Shown: piece by piece, positions 1 through 8,436 of the stretch
Position numbering within the stretch: position 1 is the stretch's first letter
Layout of the letters: each line of letters starts with the position of its first letter
Assembly (NCBI GenBank): GCA_002633005.1
Contig: NMRA01000212.1
Coordinates: 428,472-488,471, forward strand
Direction: 5' to 3'
Length of the DNA: 60,000 nt
Origin: Phoronis australis
Lineage: Eukaryota > Phoronida > Phoronidae
Program-made: the position numbers and the translations under genes
Notes under the pieces: generated by a model
Database searches by the model: none
Told to the model about the DNA's origin: nothing
Seen by the model: the letters and a program-made list of their open reading frames with translations, nothing else

Positions 1-300
1 ATCGTGTACCCTTTTGAAACCACTCGTGTACAAAATGTATGATAATCATAATTATATTCTTCATCAGGGTCAGTTAATCGTATACTTATCGTGTACCCTT
101 TTGAAACCACTCGTGTACAAAATGTATGATTATCATAATTATATTCTTCATCAGGGTCAGTTAATCGTATACTTATCGTGTACCCTTTTGAAACCACTCG
201 TGTACAAAAGGTATGATAATCATAATTATATTCTTTATCAAGGTCAATTAATCGTATACTTATCGTGTACCCTTTTGAAGCCACTCGTTCCGAAAAATTG
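1..300. repeat. 87-bp tandem repeat array (cut by the window edge)
   Basis: The phrase ATCGTGTACCC recurs at 1, 88, 175 and 262, giving a strict 87-bp period with three full copies and a partial fourth. Because 87 is a multiple of three, a 95-codon frame stays open through the array, with a 29-residue peptide period. That open frame is expected from the period alone and I do not call it a gene. The array probably continues left of the window. Confidence 0.93.
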
Positions 301-1074
301 AATTACTCTTTACACAAATTTTGGGGTTATACCACAAAGGTTGGTACAAAGGGTCATCTATCTCACACTTTGATAAATTCGTATAAGATATAAAAAATAT
401 CCTTCCAAAAATATTCTCAGTACGGTTAGCTACTTCAAGAGAAAACAAGAACCTAACTGAAAAGAGTCATTTTTTATATTAGGAATAGTTTCACATAAAA
501 TATTTAGCCAAGGAGAAGTTTTGAAGAATCTCCGAATCCAAATCAGTTTAATAGCTTTGACAAATGACACAAAAGGGACTATATTCTCTCCTCCATCTCC
601 GGAATTCTGTACCATGGTCTTTCTAGAGATATTCTATCAGAAGAGGTACCCCTTACATAATTAAAAAAAATATTTTCCAATGTCCTTAAAAGGTAGGACC
701 TGGAACAGGAAGTGTGTAAAAGAGGTGGATCGGTTTTGGTAATAAAAAAGAGTTTACAACCGCTATCTTACCGAAGGTGGTTAAATTTTTTTCGACCAAT
801 TTTCAATGCCTTTTCTAACCTCGTGTAATTTTACATCGTAGTTTAAGTGAATCACGTCCTGTAAGTTGACAGAGAAGGTAATTCCAATGGATGTGAACTG
901 GAAACTTGCCCATTTTAGCCATGGTTTTAGCATTTTCCTTTTCTTTCACCAAATAATTCATTATGGTATGTACGTTAGTAAAAAATACTTTCTTCGGCAT
1001 TGTCCGCCCTCGTCATACCAACTAAGCCCCTAAAAGACCCTCTTTTGTAAACTTTCCATCAACAAATAGCGATT
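301..1074. other. AT-rich stretch without a convincing gene
   Basis: Only short minus-strand frames are present. The best is a 61-codon ATG frame at 815-1000, rich in Lys, with no recognisable domain. It ends just downstream of the membrane ORF at 1075-1509 and could be a small gene, an exon or chance. Confidence 0.4.
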
Positions 1075-1509
1075 TCATGTCCATGATACATGGATTCGAC
1101 CGGTCATCACTTGTTCCGAATGATACGTGGACGACATGTCGTGAAGAACGGTTATCAGAAGGACCACCACAACTCCAATTTCTATAACTTCCCTCTCTTT
1201 GTCCCTTTCCACTTGTTTTTTCATCCCTTCACATTTATCTCTATAAAATTTAATATCCTCGTTGTTAAATTCAATTTCTCTAAATGGAAAAGTTGAGTAC
1301 CCTCGCAATGTTGGATCATGGGCATAGTATTCTATCTCCCCTAAAGCAGACTTGAAATACGTTGTCGACAATAATCTCCATTCAACGGCACCACCTTTGA
1401 AAGGGGTGGGTTTTTGTAGCTGATGAAACAATGAACGGTTACGTTTTATTAGTCGGTGAAAATATGGGTGAGAAATAAAAAAGAACAACGGTTTTCTAGT
1501 TCTATACAC
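1075..1509 (-). CDS. Unidentified ORF with one hydrophobic segment (possible exon)
   Basis: A 145-codon open frame without an ATG at its 5' end: an in-frame stop lies just upstream and the first candidate start is GTG, so it may be an exon entered at the AG near 1505-1508. The product would have a basic N-terminal half, a charged stretch rich in Lys, Arg and Glu, then one hydrophobic segment (core EIGVVVVLLITVL) close to the C-terminus. I do not recognise the family. It lies downstream of two other minus-strand membrane or secreted frames (1552-1868 and 2095-2662) and may belong to the same locus. Confidence 0.3.
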   Translation of the reverse strand: MYRTRKPLFFFISHPYFHRLIKRNRSLFHQLQKPTPFKGGAVEWRLLSTTYFKSALGEIEYYAHDPTLRGYSTFPFREIEFNNEDIKFYRDKCEGMKKQVERDKEREVIEIGVVVVLLITVLHDMSSTYHSEQVMTGRIHVSWT

Positions 1510-1551
1510 AATTTATATTATAGTCAGTGAAGTAAAGTAAACAAAATCAAA

Positions 1552-1868
1552 TCAACACACAACGTATATACAAGTCCGTGATCGATCAACCTTTTTACGA
1601 TAAGTAGTCCATCTGTTTTTACTTGACCTCGTATAATCCAACTTCCGATAACATATTGGTCGTATGTGCTTTACGAGAAACGTTTTCGTTGCACCACTCG
1701 CCTCTTCAACTTTCTGCACAGACTCAGAACTAGTACACGATGGTGATGTGAGCGAGGAGAATAAAAGCGGAACAAATCGCCAAATGAACAAGACATAGCA
1801 CGTTCCTAATACTACCAAACCGGCCACCATATAGTCGGCAATAAACGTCCAATTGACACTAGTGACGA
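1552..1868 (-). CDS. Transmembrane segment with basic cytoplasmic tail (exon or fragment)
   Basis: This open frame encodes a strong membrane-spanning stretch (core MVAGLVVLGTCYVLFIW) followed by a Ser/Glu-rich and then strongly basic tail of about 65 residues. It lacks a proper start: an in-frame TAA lies upstream, and an AG near 1867 preceded by a T/A-rich tract could be a splice acceptor. It looks like the anchor of a type I membrane protein. The secreted Ig-like frame upstream on the same strand (2095-2662) is the natural candidate ectodomain, but I could not find a convincing donor joining the two. No family was recognised. Confidence 0.4.
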
Positions 1869-1939
1869 ATAATTAGAAAGTCCTTGTGATCAATTATTAG
1901 AGTTCAAAAACATAATCATGGGAAGTCCCAGTGACCACG

Positions 1940-2085
1940 ACAACGTAAAGAGAGAGAGGGAGAGAGGGAGAGGCAGAGGGAGACACGGAGAGAGAGGGAA
2001 ACGGAGAGGAAGAGGGAGAGGGAAAACGGAGAGGAAGAAAGAGAGAGGGAGACAGAAAAGGAGAGGGAGAGAGAGCACGACCAGA
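1940..2085. repeat. Purine-rich (GGGAGA)n-type microsatellite
   Basis: About 145 bases are almost pure G/A on the plus strand, in imperfect GAGAGG/GGAGAG units. On the minus strand it reads as Leu/Pro/Ser-rich low-complexity peptide, so the open frame across it is not evidence of coding. It separates the Ig-like frame from the transmembrane frame and is more likely intron. Confidence 0.9.
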
Positions 2086-2094
2086 TAGTCGTAG

Positions 2095-2662
2095 TTGGTA
2101 CTTGAGAGATTTTCAGCTTTCACGTGGTTGGAAATCACGCGCATCAAAGGTCCCACCAACGTCTGGTTATCACCGGGCGCCATCCAGGGTATGTCAGTCT
2201 CGTTACGCCCGATAAAGGTGTAGTCTTTGTACGCACTCGGGTCCACAAGCCCTCTGAATGAACAAGTCCAAACGTTCACGATATGAGCTTCAGCAACATC
2301 GACTAGTTCCACCACAACCATGGTAGTGAAGGCCGCCTTTTTCAAACAAATAACGTTATATCTATCCAGATTGTATACCCACTCCGCAGTGTCGTCAGTT
2401 CTCTATTCAATAATTCGAAGTTTGCCATATGTTTACAGCCATGATCCGTCTTGGCTAGCAGAATACATGGCACCGTAAGTTTAACATTCACTTGCGCTTT
2501 TTTCGAAGCATAAGTTCTCGCCGCAATCGCTCGAAAACCGGCCAAAAGTTCTTCACCATACAAATCTATAGCGGATTGAGCACCACAAGTGACGGTGGGT
2601 GCACAAATAGCGACCTGTGTCATCGCAACAAAGACGACTACTAAACATAGTGGCGATTTCAT
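2095..2662 (-). pseudogene. Secreted Ig-like ectodomain, frameshifted
   Basis: The first frame (2662 to 2342) starts at ATG with a good signal peptide (core LCLVVVFVAMTQVAIC) and carries a VPC cysteine. It ends in TGA at 2344-2342, exactly where a second frame continues with a hydrophobic strand and a VWTCSF segment, then RNETD (an N-glycosylation site) and another NQT site. VPC...WTC with the hydrophobic alternation before WTC is the usual B-strand/F-strand cysteine pattern of an Ig fold. The frame change between the two halves suggests either a -1 indel in a decayed gene or a real frameshift. The transmembrane frame at 1552-1868 may be its anchor. The Ig assignment rests on pattern only; a viral glycoprotein or an unrelated secreted protein is possible. 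Confidence 0.35.
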
Positions 2663-2753
2663 CTTTCTTAACGATCTTGTTACCCTTTGAGACCCAAGAG
2701 TAGAATGAAAAATTTCTTTTACTCCCCCTCTTAAATAGAGTCGATGTCGAGAA

Positions 2754-3110
2754 ATGTTTTCTTACATCTACAATCTAACACGTCGTTTTCTCTCAATAAT
2801 GTTATCTATCGCAATAAATGTTTGTCGTTTTTCTCAGTCCCCATGTAACTATTTAATTTCTTTCTTACCTCTACGTGGTTTTCTCCCAATAATATTATCT
2901 ATCGCAATCAATGTTCGTCGTTTTTCTGTCCCCATGTTACTATTTAATTTCTTTCTTACCTCTACGTGGTTTTCTCCCAATAATATCTATCGCAATCAAT
3001 GTTCGTCGTTTTTTCTGTCCCCATGTAACTATTTAAATTTTTTCTTACCTCTACGTCGTTTTCTCCCAATAATATTATCTATCGCAATAAATGTTTGTCG
3101 TTTATCCATA
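2754..3110. repeat. ~90-bp tandem repeat, four copies
   Basis: ATCTATCGCAAT recurs near 2804, 2897, 2985 and 3077, each copy also holding CTTACCTCTACG and TCCCAATAATATT. Spacing is 93, 88 and 92 bases, with small indels. A 142-codon frame runs through it by chance. It differs in sequence from the 87-bp array at the window start. Confidence 0.9.
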
Positions 3111-3468
3111 AATATGACTATTTTCTTTCTATCACATTCCTTTTCTCAAAATAGTGTAGCTTCGTTAGCTTATGAATATTGAGTGTAGTTTTATTTTTTA
3201 GTTATTTTTGGTCCCTATTTGAAAAGAATATTTAATAAGAGTGACTAATAACACAAGCTACACCCGATATACGTAAGCTACCGAAGATACACTATTTTGA
3301 GAAAGGGGGTAAAAACAAATGGGATTACACGTGATGGATCCGTGGTGGACTTAATATGCGTAGGTGGTGAAGAAAAATGTTATAGACATTTAATTTGACA
3401 TTTTTATTTCGAATACGCTATCTAAAAGTAGTCCTCCAATAGCCTGGTTATTCTAATATTCTGTAGGT

Positions 3469-3499
3469 GTCCCCGTGGTGCAATTGGATGACACGTCTC
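3469..3499 (+). ncRNA. tRNA-Arg-like 5' half (A box only)
   Basis: The 31 bases from 3469 read like the acceptor strand, D arm and start of the anticodon stem of an arginine tRNA (GTCCCCGTGGTGCAATTGGAT, then GACACGTCTC; compare the GTGGCGCAATGGAT class). After this the match stops: no anticodon loop or T arm follows. It is a tRNA fragment, or the head of a tRNA-derived SINE, not a working tRNA. Confidence 0.45.
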
Positions 3500-3702
3500 A
3501 AAAATTTCCCAGGCAATTTATCTTCTCTCTACTCAGAGAGGGCGACAATTTTAATTGGAGCTATTATCACGTACATTGCACTTGATAGAATTAAATGTGA
3601 TGTTCACAACATTTGTGATAATAGGTCTTGGTATTATGACGCTACACCCATTTTTCTTAAGCACGTTATTTTTTCACCTTTTTACATTTTTCATCTCCCC
3701 TT

Positions 3703-3902
3703 AGTGAAAATGTGTCGCCTCGGTAGCTCCCGTGTATTTTGGGTAGCTAATAGTAACTGAGTAAAAATTTTGTTTTCTCATTTTGGTTTGAAAAAGAAAA
3801 TTAATGTCTAATAAAATTACTCTACTGTTTTACCATTATTGTTCAGCTACTATTAGCTACCCAAAATACATGGGAGCTACCGAGGTGACACATTTTTCAC
3901 TC
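3703..3902. repeat. Long inverted repeat (hairpin 1, GCTACCGA core)
   Basis: Arms of about 57 bases (3703-3760 and 3844-3902) are near-perfect reverse complements, differing at a few positions, around an 83-base AT-rich loop. The arms contain CCTCGGTAGCTCCC and GGGTAGCTAATAGTA. The core GGTAGC/GCTACCGA recurs in the hairpins at 7451 and 7717 and singly at ~3277. Confidence 0.92.
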
Positions 3903-3959
3903 AAAAGAGATATGAAAAAATGTGGTGAGTAAAAAAACGTATGCAACATATTTTTTATT

Positions 3960-4240
3960 ATATATTTCTCCAGGAGGTCAAACGGGTCAGGGATATCGTG
4001 GCGATCATGGAGAAAAATCGGGCGGATAGGATGAAAATATTTGAACGTAACATGACAGTTCGTACCTGGGAAGGATATCGAATGGATTTGTGTGCCACCT
4101 CTATCTACATGCGTGACCAAAATAAGGAAAACCTGTGTTCTATGTGGGGAGGAAGTATCACTGTGGGCGTGGCATCAGAACTGTCCTAATCTCCAGAGCG
4201 AAAGATCCCCGATGTTATTCTGTAATGATTGTATAGGAAA
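3960..4240 (+). pseudogene. Decayed coding relic with Cys/His cluster
   Basis: After a possible acceptor (TTTCTCCAG at ~3964-3973) a plus frame reads a charged helical stretch (KRVRDIVAIMEKNRADR...) for about 45 codons. From ~4092 a second frame becomes the better one and holds TCVLCGEE...WHQNC...LFCNDC, a CX2C...CX..CX2C zinc-ligand pattern. The switch of the best frame suggests a frameshift between a helical segment and a RING- or zinc-finger-like tail. The MITE at 4244 interrupts the 3' end. Family unknown. Confidence 0.3.
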
Positions 4241-4243
4241 CAA

Positions 4244-4646
4244 GGGCCCGGTCTCCAATCTTTTTACTCGAAATGGAACTCGAAATTAGGTTTGGCATTT
4301 TCTACTCTACTTGTGGGCGAAATCAAGATAAGTGTCTATTATTCTATGCTCGAGTACACCATAACTTACGTAGATAATTTATTGTCCTTAGTTCACAGTT
4401 TGTAAACCCAATATTAAAGCAATTAGTTCGAGTTTGAACTCGAAATCTCGAGTCTTTACTCGAGTTTGTAGCCCGAATATAAGAGTCTTCAAGGGCAAAC
4501 TTGAACTAGAAACTCCTATGCATAAACTATAATGTATTCGAGCACAGTCTGATAACCAATTATCTTAAGTTCGCACAAAAGGAGCAGAGAAATTGCCAAA
4601 AATAGTTTCGAGTTCGTTTCGAGTACAAAGATTAGAGACCGGGCCC
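4244..4646. mobile_element. Foldback MITE, GGGCCCGGTCTC termini (copy 1)
   Basis: It begins GGGCCCGGTCTCCAATC and ends in the reverse complement (GATTAGAGACCGGGCCC). The left and right halves are reverse complements over ~160 bases each (ACTCGAAATGGAACTCGAAA against TTCGAGTTCGTTTCGAGT), so the whole element folds back. A second full copy is at 43740-44110 and a partial one at ~59440-59570. There is no coding capacity. Confidence 0.9.
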
Positions 4647-4649
4647 TGA

Positions 4650-5517
4650 GTTGGGAGTACGTGATGGGAACAAAAGGTACGAAGCGGCGACCTCACAGGT
4701 TCTTTTCTCACCGTGGAAAGGGCAAATGGATAGCTTTTCGGTCGTAGTCAGAATCGGCGGCTAATACTGTTAACCTACAGCGAATTCGAGAAGTTATCTG
4801 CGGAGTCTACGAATAGACGACCAAAAATCCACCCGTAGACCAGAGAACTAGTCTCTAGCCACTACCCCTTAAGCTTGCGGGCCCGAGTCCCTCGCTTTTC
4901 GGAGCAGAGCCACTGATCAATGACATGGTATCTAGATCACATTGGGATAGGGTAGTCACCATCTAGTCATCAGTATTCCACATACAAAATGATCAGTCGA
5001 GACAAGCACACCAGGTAATTGCTACCCCTGAGACCACTATCTCGTTAAAAATGCAAGTTAACAGTAGAAAAAGCCGTTCGACTGACTGGTCCATTCGGAA
5101 TGACAGCAACGGCGTTCAAGCTTGTTTTTATACTGCCCCGTCGGGACAGTTACCAGTTGAGCAGGGCCAGAACCCTTGTTTCTCAGGCTCCTGGAACATG
5201 GTTGTCACTGGATTTCGGTTGTATTTATACTGCCCCTTTGGGACAGTTTACTGTCTGGTCACTAGCTGGAGGTTCTGTGAGCCATTCAAGTCTATCTTGT
5301 AGTTCATTACAGCGTCCTGTCGTTCAGTAACTTTTCCAGACGTGAGGGGTGCTGAACGTGCGATAATCTCTGGCTTAACTTAACTTTCATTTTTATCAGC
5401 CCACCCCAGTCAGGCTAGATACGATCTGATTGGAGATTAGAGCAATTATCAAACAAAAGAGCGCAGGCCCTCCAACCATCAACGCCAGAATGGAGTTAAT
5501 TGGCTACGGGGGGTAAA
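4650..5517. other. Spacer with repeated GGGCAGTATAAA motifs (minus strand)
   Basis: No gene is seen. On the minus strand, CTGTCCC(N)GGGGCAGTATAAA occurs at ~5226-5246 and again ~88 bases upstream at ~5138-5158; the first part recurs without the TATA in the retroelement ORF1 at ~6695. These look like repeated TATA-type sites, perhaps 3' or internal promoter DNA of the adjoining retroelement. Confidence 0.35.
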
Positions 5518-7076
5518 CTTCCCAACTTGTTGTTGGGCTATACAACCGAACATGTTGGGACCAACTGGATGTCGCCGTCATGGGTGCCGACGGAGTCAAC
5601 GATCAGCTGGCTGACTTCTTCTTTTGCGAAGTCGAGTCCTAATTTGGTTATCATTATGCCCACCGCCCGCTCGGTGAGCGTCGATAGCCAGTCAGAGAAC
5701 CTCTAGGTCGTTTGATGGTCCCTTCGCTGCCTGAGCGTATGATAGCTGCTTTGTTTTAGTTGTTGTTTTGTACGCAATGTAGTGACTACAGGACATGTGG
5801 TTTGCTGGGTGGGGGTCACCACAGTTAGCACAGGTCGGTGCTTCCTCAAAGTTGTCACAGTCTGAGGACTAGTGGTTATTGCCACAGTGATTGCATTTTT
5901 CAACCTCGGACTTGCAGACCGAGCTGTAGAGGGCGTATTCTAGGCACTTAAAACATTGTAGTACTGTCTGTGTTTTATACTTTTCGGACTCGAGCCTCGT
6001 TAGCCCAATAAAAGCACAGTCTGAGTATTTTCTTGTACGTCTCTCTGCCGCAACAGGAGAGTTTGACCTTTTGGGTCGGCCGGGCCAGCCTCCCCGATAT
6101 CAGCCGTTTGGCTGTAATGCCCGGTTGTCAAAGGCTTTTCAAAGTCCGCGTCTGATAATACAGGCGACAAAATCAAGAGGACAAGCGTGAGGGCACGTGA
6201 GTCAGTTTTTCAGTCTACGGGGCTGCGAAACGTGCAACCCTCGAATTGCTTGATGTCGTGCCCCTTTGACAGGAGGGACATACGAGACTCCTGGTCCTCG
6301 GTAAAGACCAGTAGGTGACCCCGCTTACTGAAAGTCACCTTTTTAACTTTAAAGCCCGATAGGACTTTTTGCATTGCCAATCCGTCCCTGCGGAGGGCCG
6401 CGGGTGCGGGCGTTACTACGATTGGTGTTTTGGAGGCGCCACCCGGCGAGTGGTTACTCTCCGTCTTGTTTTTTTGGAGTGACTAGAGTCCACTCCAGTG
6501 ACTTATCCCCGTATTGGTGGGGGTCTTGTTAGGCTGTTCTATGATGTTGATGATGGATGCGAGCCAGTCATCCATCGAATGGGCCAGTCCCTAAGCCTGG
6601 GTACTGGGTTTCCTCTGTCTTGAGGCTGGCTGTGGGGTCACAGCCGGGGTTTTCATGCTCGTCTGCGAGGGCGCAGGGGGCTTAGCGTTGTCTTTATTCT
6701 GCCCCGTCGGGACAGAGGGTTTCTTCGGAGCCGCAGAGACCTTTGAGGTTGTCACGGACTGCCTCGAGGACGAAGCAGTGGTTTCCATCTGGACGGGAGG
6801 TTTCTGCCGGGCCGCAGAGATCTTGGTGTTTGCCATGGTCTGCTTTGTGGCCGAAGCAGTGGTTCCGTTGCGAACGCTACGTTCACTGAGGCCAGAGGTC
6901 CAAGCGGAATTAACACCCGCAGCTCTGACAAGAGCTATTGCCACCTCTGCAGTGAGGGCGTCTTGATTTCGATTCTTCTTTAGAGTAAGCAATTGATGAA
7001 CGAAGTCCTTGATCTCAATCTGAGCCATAATCTCTGAAGAATGCGTGATTTGATTCGCATGGGGCGTAATAGACAA
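5518..7076 (-). pseudogene. Non-LTR retrotransposon ORF1 (Jockey/R1-type gag-like), broken
   Basis: Reading the minus strand from 7076 (second ATG ~7028): a 160-residue Ser/Thr/Pro/Lys-rich N-terminus; an RRM-like segment (~6450-6230, core VKKVTFSKRGHLLVFTED); then three zinc knuckles at ~5965-5780. Knuckle 1 is CFKCLEYALYSSVC, with the usual His replaced; knuckle 2 is CX2CX3HX4C; knuckle 3 is CANCGDPHPANHMSC, the classic CX2CGxxHxAN form of Jockey-like ORF1 proteins. The C-terminal part shifts frame at ~5700 and runs to ~5518. In-frame stops (TGA ~6591, TAG ~6488, TGA ~6210, TAG inside knuckle 2) and frameshifts make it nonfunctional. No reverse transcriptase ORF2 was found beside it. Confidence 0.72.
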
Positions 7077-7146
7077 CGTATTTTAACTAATTGTGATTAC
7101 AATAGAGGTTGAAAATTTCCCAAAAAGAGATTAATAACCACCACGC

Positions 7147-7428
7147 GTTGGTTTCGATGGACAACCATTGAATCCAGGTTATGCATTTGGTAAAATATAT
7201 TTTGGGGTCAAAGTATGGATTCCTAAAGAATTTTATGGAAGACTGATGATAGCTCCGAATACGATTGCCAATACTAAAAATGATAAAGAAATTAGAAAAC
7301 CTAGAAAAGTTTGTTGTTATTCGAATATCCCCCCATAAAATTGGTACAACGCGAATACTATATCAGGATTTACATGATTGAATTATACAACATGTACGTT
7401 TTTATACGAGGGAGTACATGTATGTACC
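7147..7428 (+). pseudogene. dUTPase-like domain relic
   Basis: A plus frame from ~7157 reads GKIYFGVKVWIPKEFYGRLM then IAPNTIANTKN. This fits the dUTPase core where a hydrophobic strand leads to IPxxxYGRLxxPxS. The conserved PRSGLA motif is altered. The frame stops at 7338; in the next frame REYYIRIYMIELYN matches the position of the following dYRGexxvxxxN strand. It is therefore truncated at the 5' end and frameshifted. dUTPases are cellular, viral and retroelement-encoded; context does not decide which. A hairpin follows 20 bases after the last possible stop. Assignment is by motif only. Confidence 0.4.
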
Positions 7429-7450
7429 TTTAAAATATACTCAATAATAT

Positions 7451-7686
7451 GTTAAATTAAAAAACCCATCTGACAAAAAAGAAGGGTTTTGGATATATGG
7501 TATGGGTGTTGCTTCGGTAGCTTTCAGTATAAATATACGTGATATGTGTTGCTAACTGTTACTATAGTTAACCTTTTAGTCACTGAGCGACACATAATAT
7601 ATATAATATAGAGAAAGCTACCGAAGCAACACCAATACCCATATATCCAAAACCCTTCCTTTTTCTTAGATAGTTTTTTAATTAAA
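7451..7686. repeat. Long inverted repeat (hairpin 2)
   Basis: Arms of ~75 bases (7451-7525 and 7612-7686) pair almost throughout around an ~86-base AT-rich loop. The arms include GGGTTTTGGATATATGG and GGTGTTGCTTCGGTAGC. The same arm sequence makes the next hairpin at 7717-7850, so the two are diverged copies of one palindromic unit. Confidence 0.92.
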
Positions 7687-7716
7687 CACATAAACCGTGG
7701 TGTATATTAAAGAATT

Positions 7717-7850
7717 GTTAAATTAAAAAACCTATCTGAGAAAAAGGAAAGGTTTAAGATATATGGGTATGGGTGTTGGCTACCGAAGCAACACCCATGC
7801 CCATATATCCAAAATCCTTCCTTTTTCTCAGATAAGTATTTTAATTTAAC
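7717..7850. repeat. Long inverted repeat (hairpin 3, nearly loopless)
   Basis: Arms of ~60 bases meet almost directly at GGGTGTTGGCTACCGAAGCAACACCC (7770-7795). The sequence is closely related to hairpin 2 (shared ATATATGGGTATGGGTGTT and AAATTAAAAAACC). With almost no loop it should extrude or fold very readily. Confidence 0.92.
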
Positions 7851-7867
7851 ATGTAAATACATGGTGG

Positions 7868-8123
7868 TTTTATTTCAATGATATGTTTTTACCAAAAAAT
7901 ACATTAAACGATTTCGCTATAAGTAAGACTTCTTTACGGATTTTTGTTCATTCTAGAATCGGAGCTTATATTAAACACATCTCTGTAAATCCACTACTCT
8001 CGAAGAACGTGATGCTTTCAAACAAAGAGCATTTATTGTTAAATTACGTGCTGTGGTTGGTGTGGATGTGGATCAAGCGGCAGGACCGGGCGTGCGTTCA
8101 GTAGACGCTACTAGGACCTAGCT
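7868..8123 (+). pseudogene. Decayed coding relic, no family assigned
   Basis: Two overlapping plus frames look coding-like in succession: 7883 to ~7990 (SKTSLRIFVHSRIGAYIK) and, one frame over from ~7988, EERDAFKQRAFIVKLRAVV to a TAG at ~8121. The smooth hand-over suggests an old frameshift. I recognise no domain. It sits between hairpin 3 and the MITE at ~8100. Confidence 0.25.
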
Positions 8124-8290
8124 TAAATCTAGCCACAGTCACATGTTCTCATTTGAAACACACGACAATATCTCACGTAATCTCGCGAAGTCTTGCTTTT
8201 TAGCGAGGTCTAAGCATGAACGGGACAAGTTTATATATTCATAAGCGCCTCCCTTCACGTGACCTGTCAGTCATCGAAGTTTATCCAACG
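8100..8290. mobile_element. MITE fragment, 'gag-TTCAGTAAcg' family (copy 1)
   Basis: AATATCTCACGTAATCTCGC and GCTTTTTAGCGAGGTCTA match the element at ~50205-50265 closely, and the flanking CCTAGCTTAAATCTAGCC resembles 49895-49915. It is part of the repeat family also seen at 49861-50010 and 50150-50300. Confidence 0.6.
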
Positions 8291-8436
8291 GGGTACCTCA
8301 AGCTGTCACGTGATTATCACATGCACCAATGAGAGTTCTGTGCTCTTTACGCATGCACTAAAGTTACTTCCAGTATAACAACCCAACGTAGTGTCGTACT
8401 TTGTGAACAGCAAAACGGTAAGGTCGCACTGAATAG

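Noticed and set aside
14-301. 95-aa plus-strand ORF
   Set aside because: Produced by the 87-bp tandem repeat, whose period is a multiple of three; no codon-level evidence of selection.
2754-3182. 142-aa plus-strand ORF
   Set aside because: Low-complexity translation of the ~90-bp tandem array.
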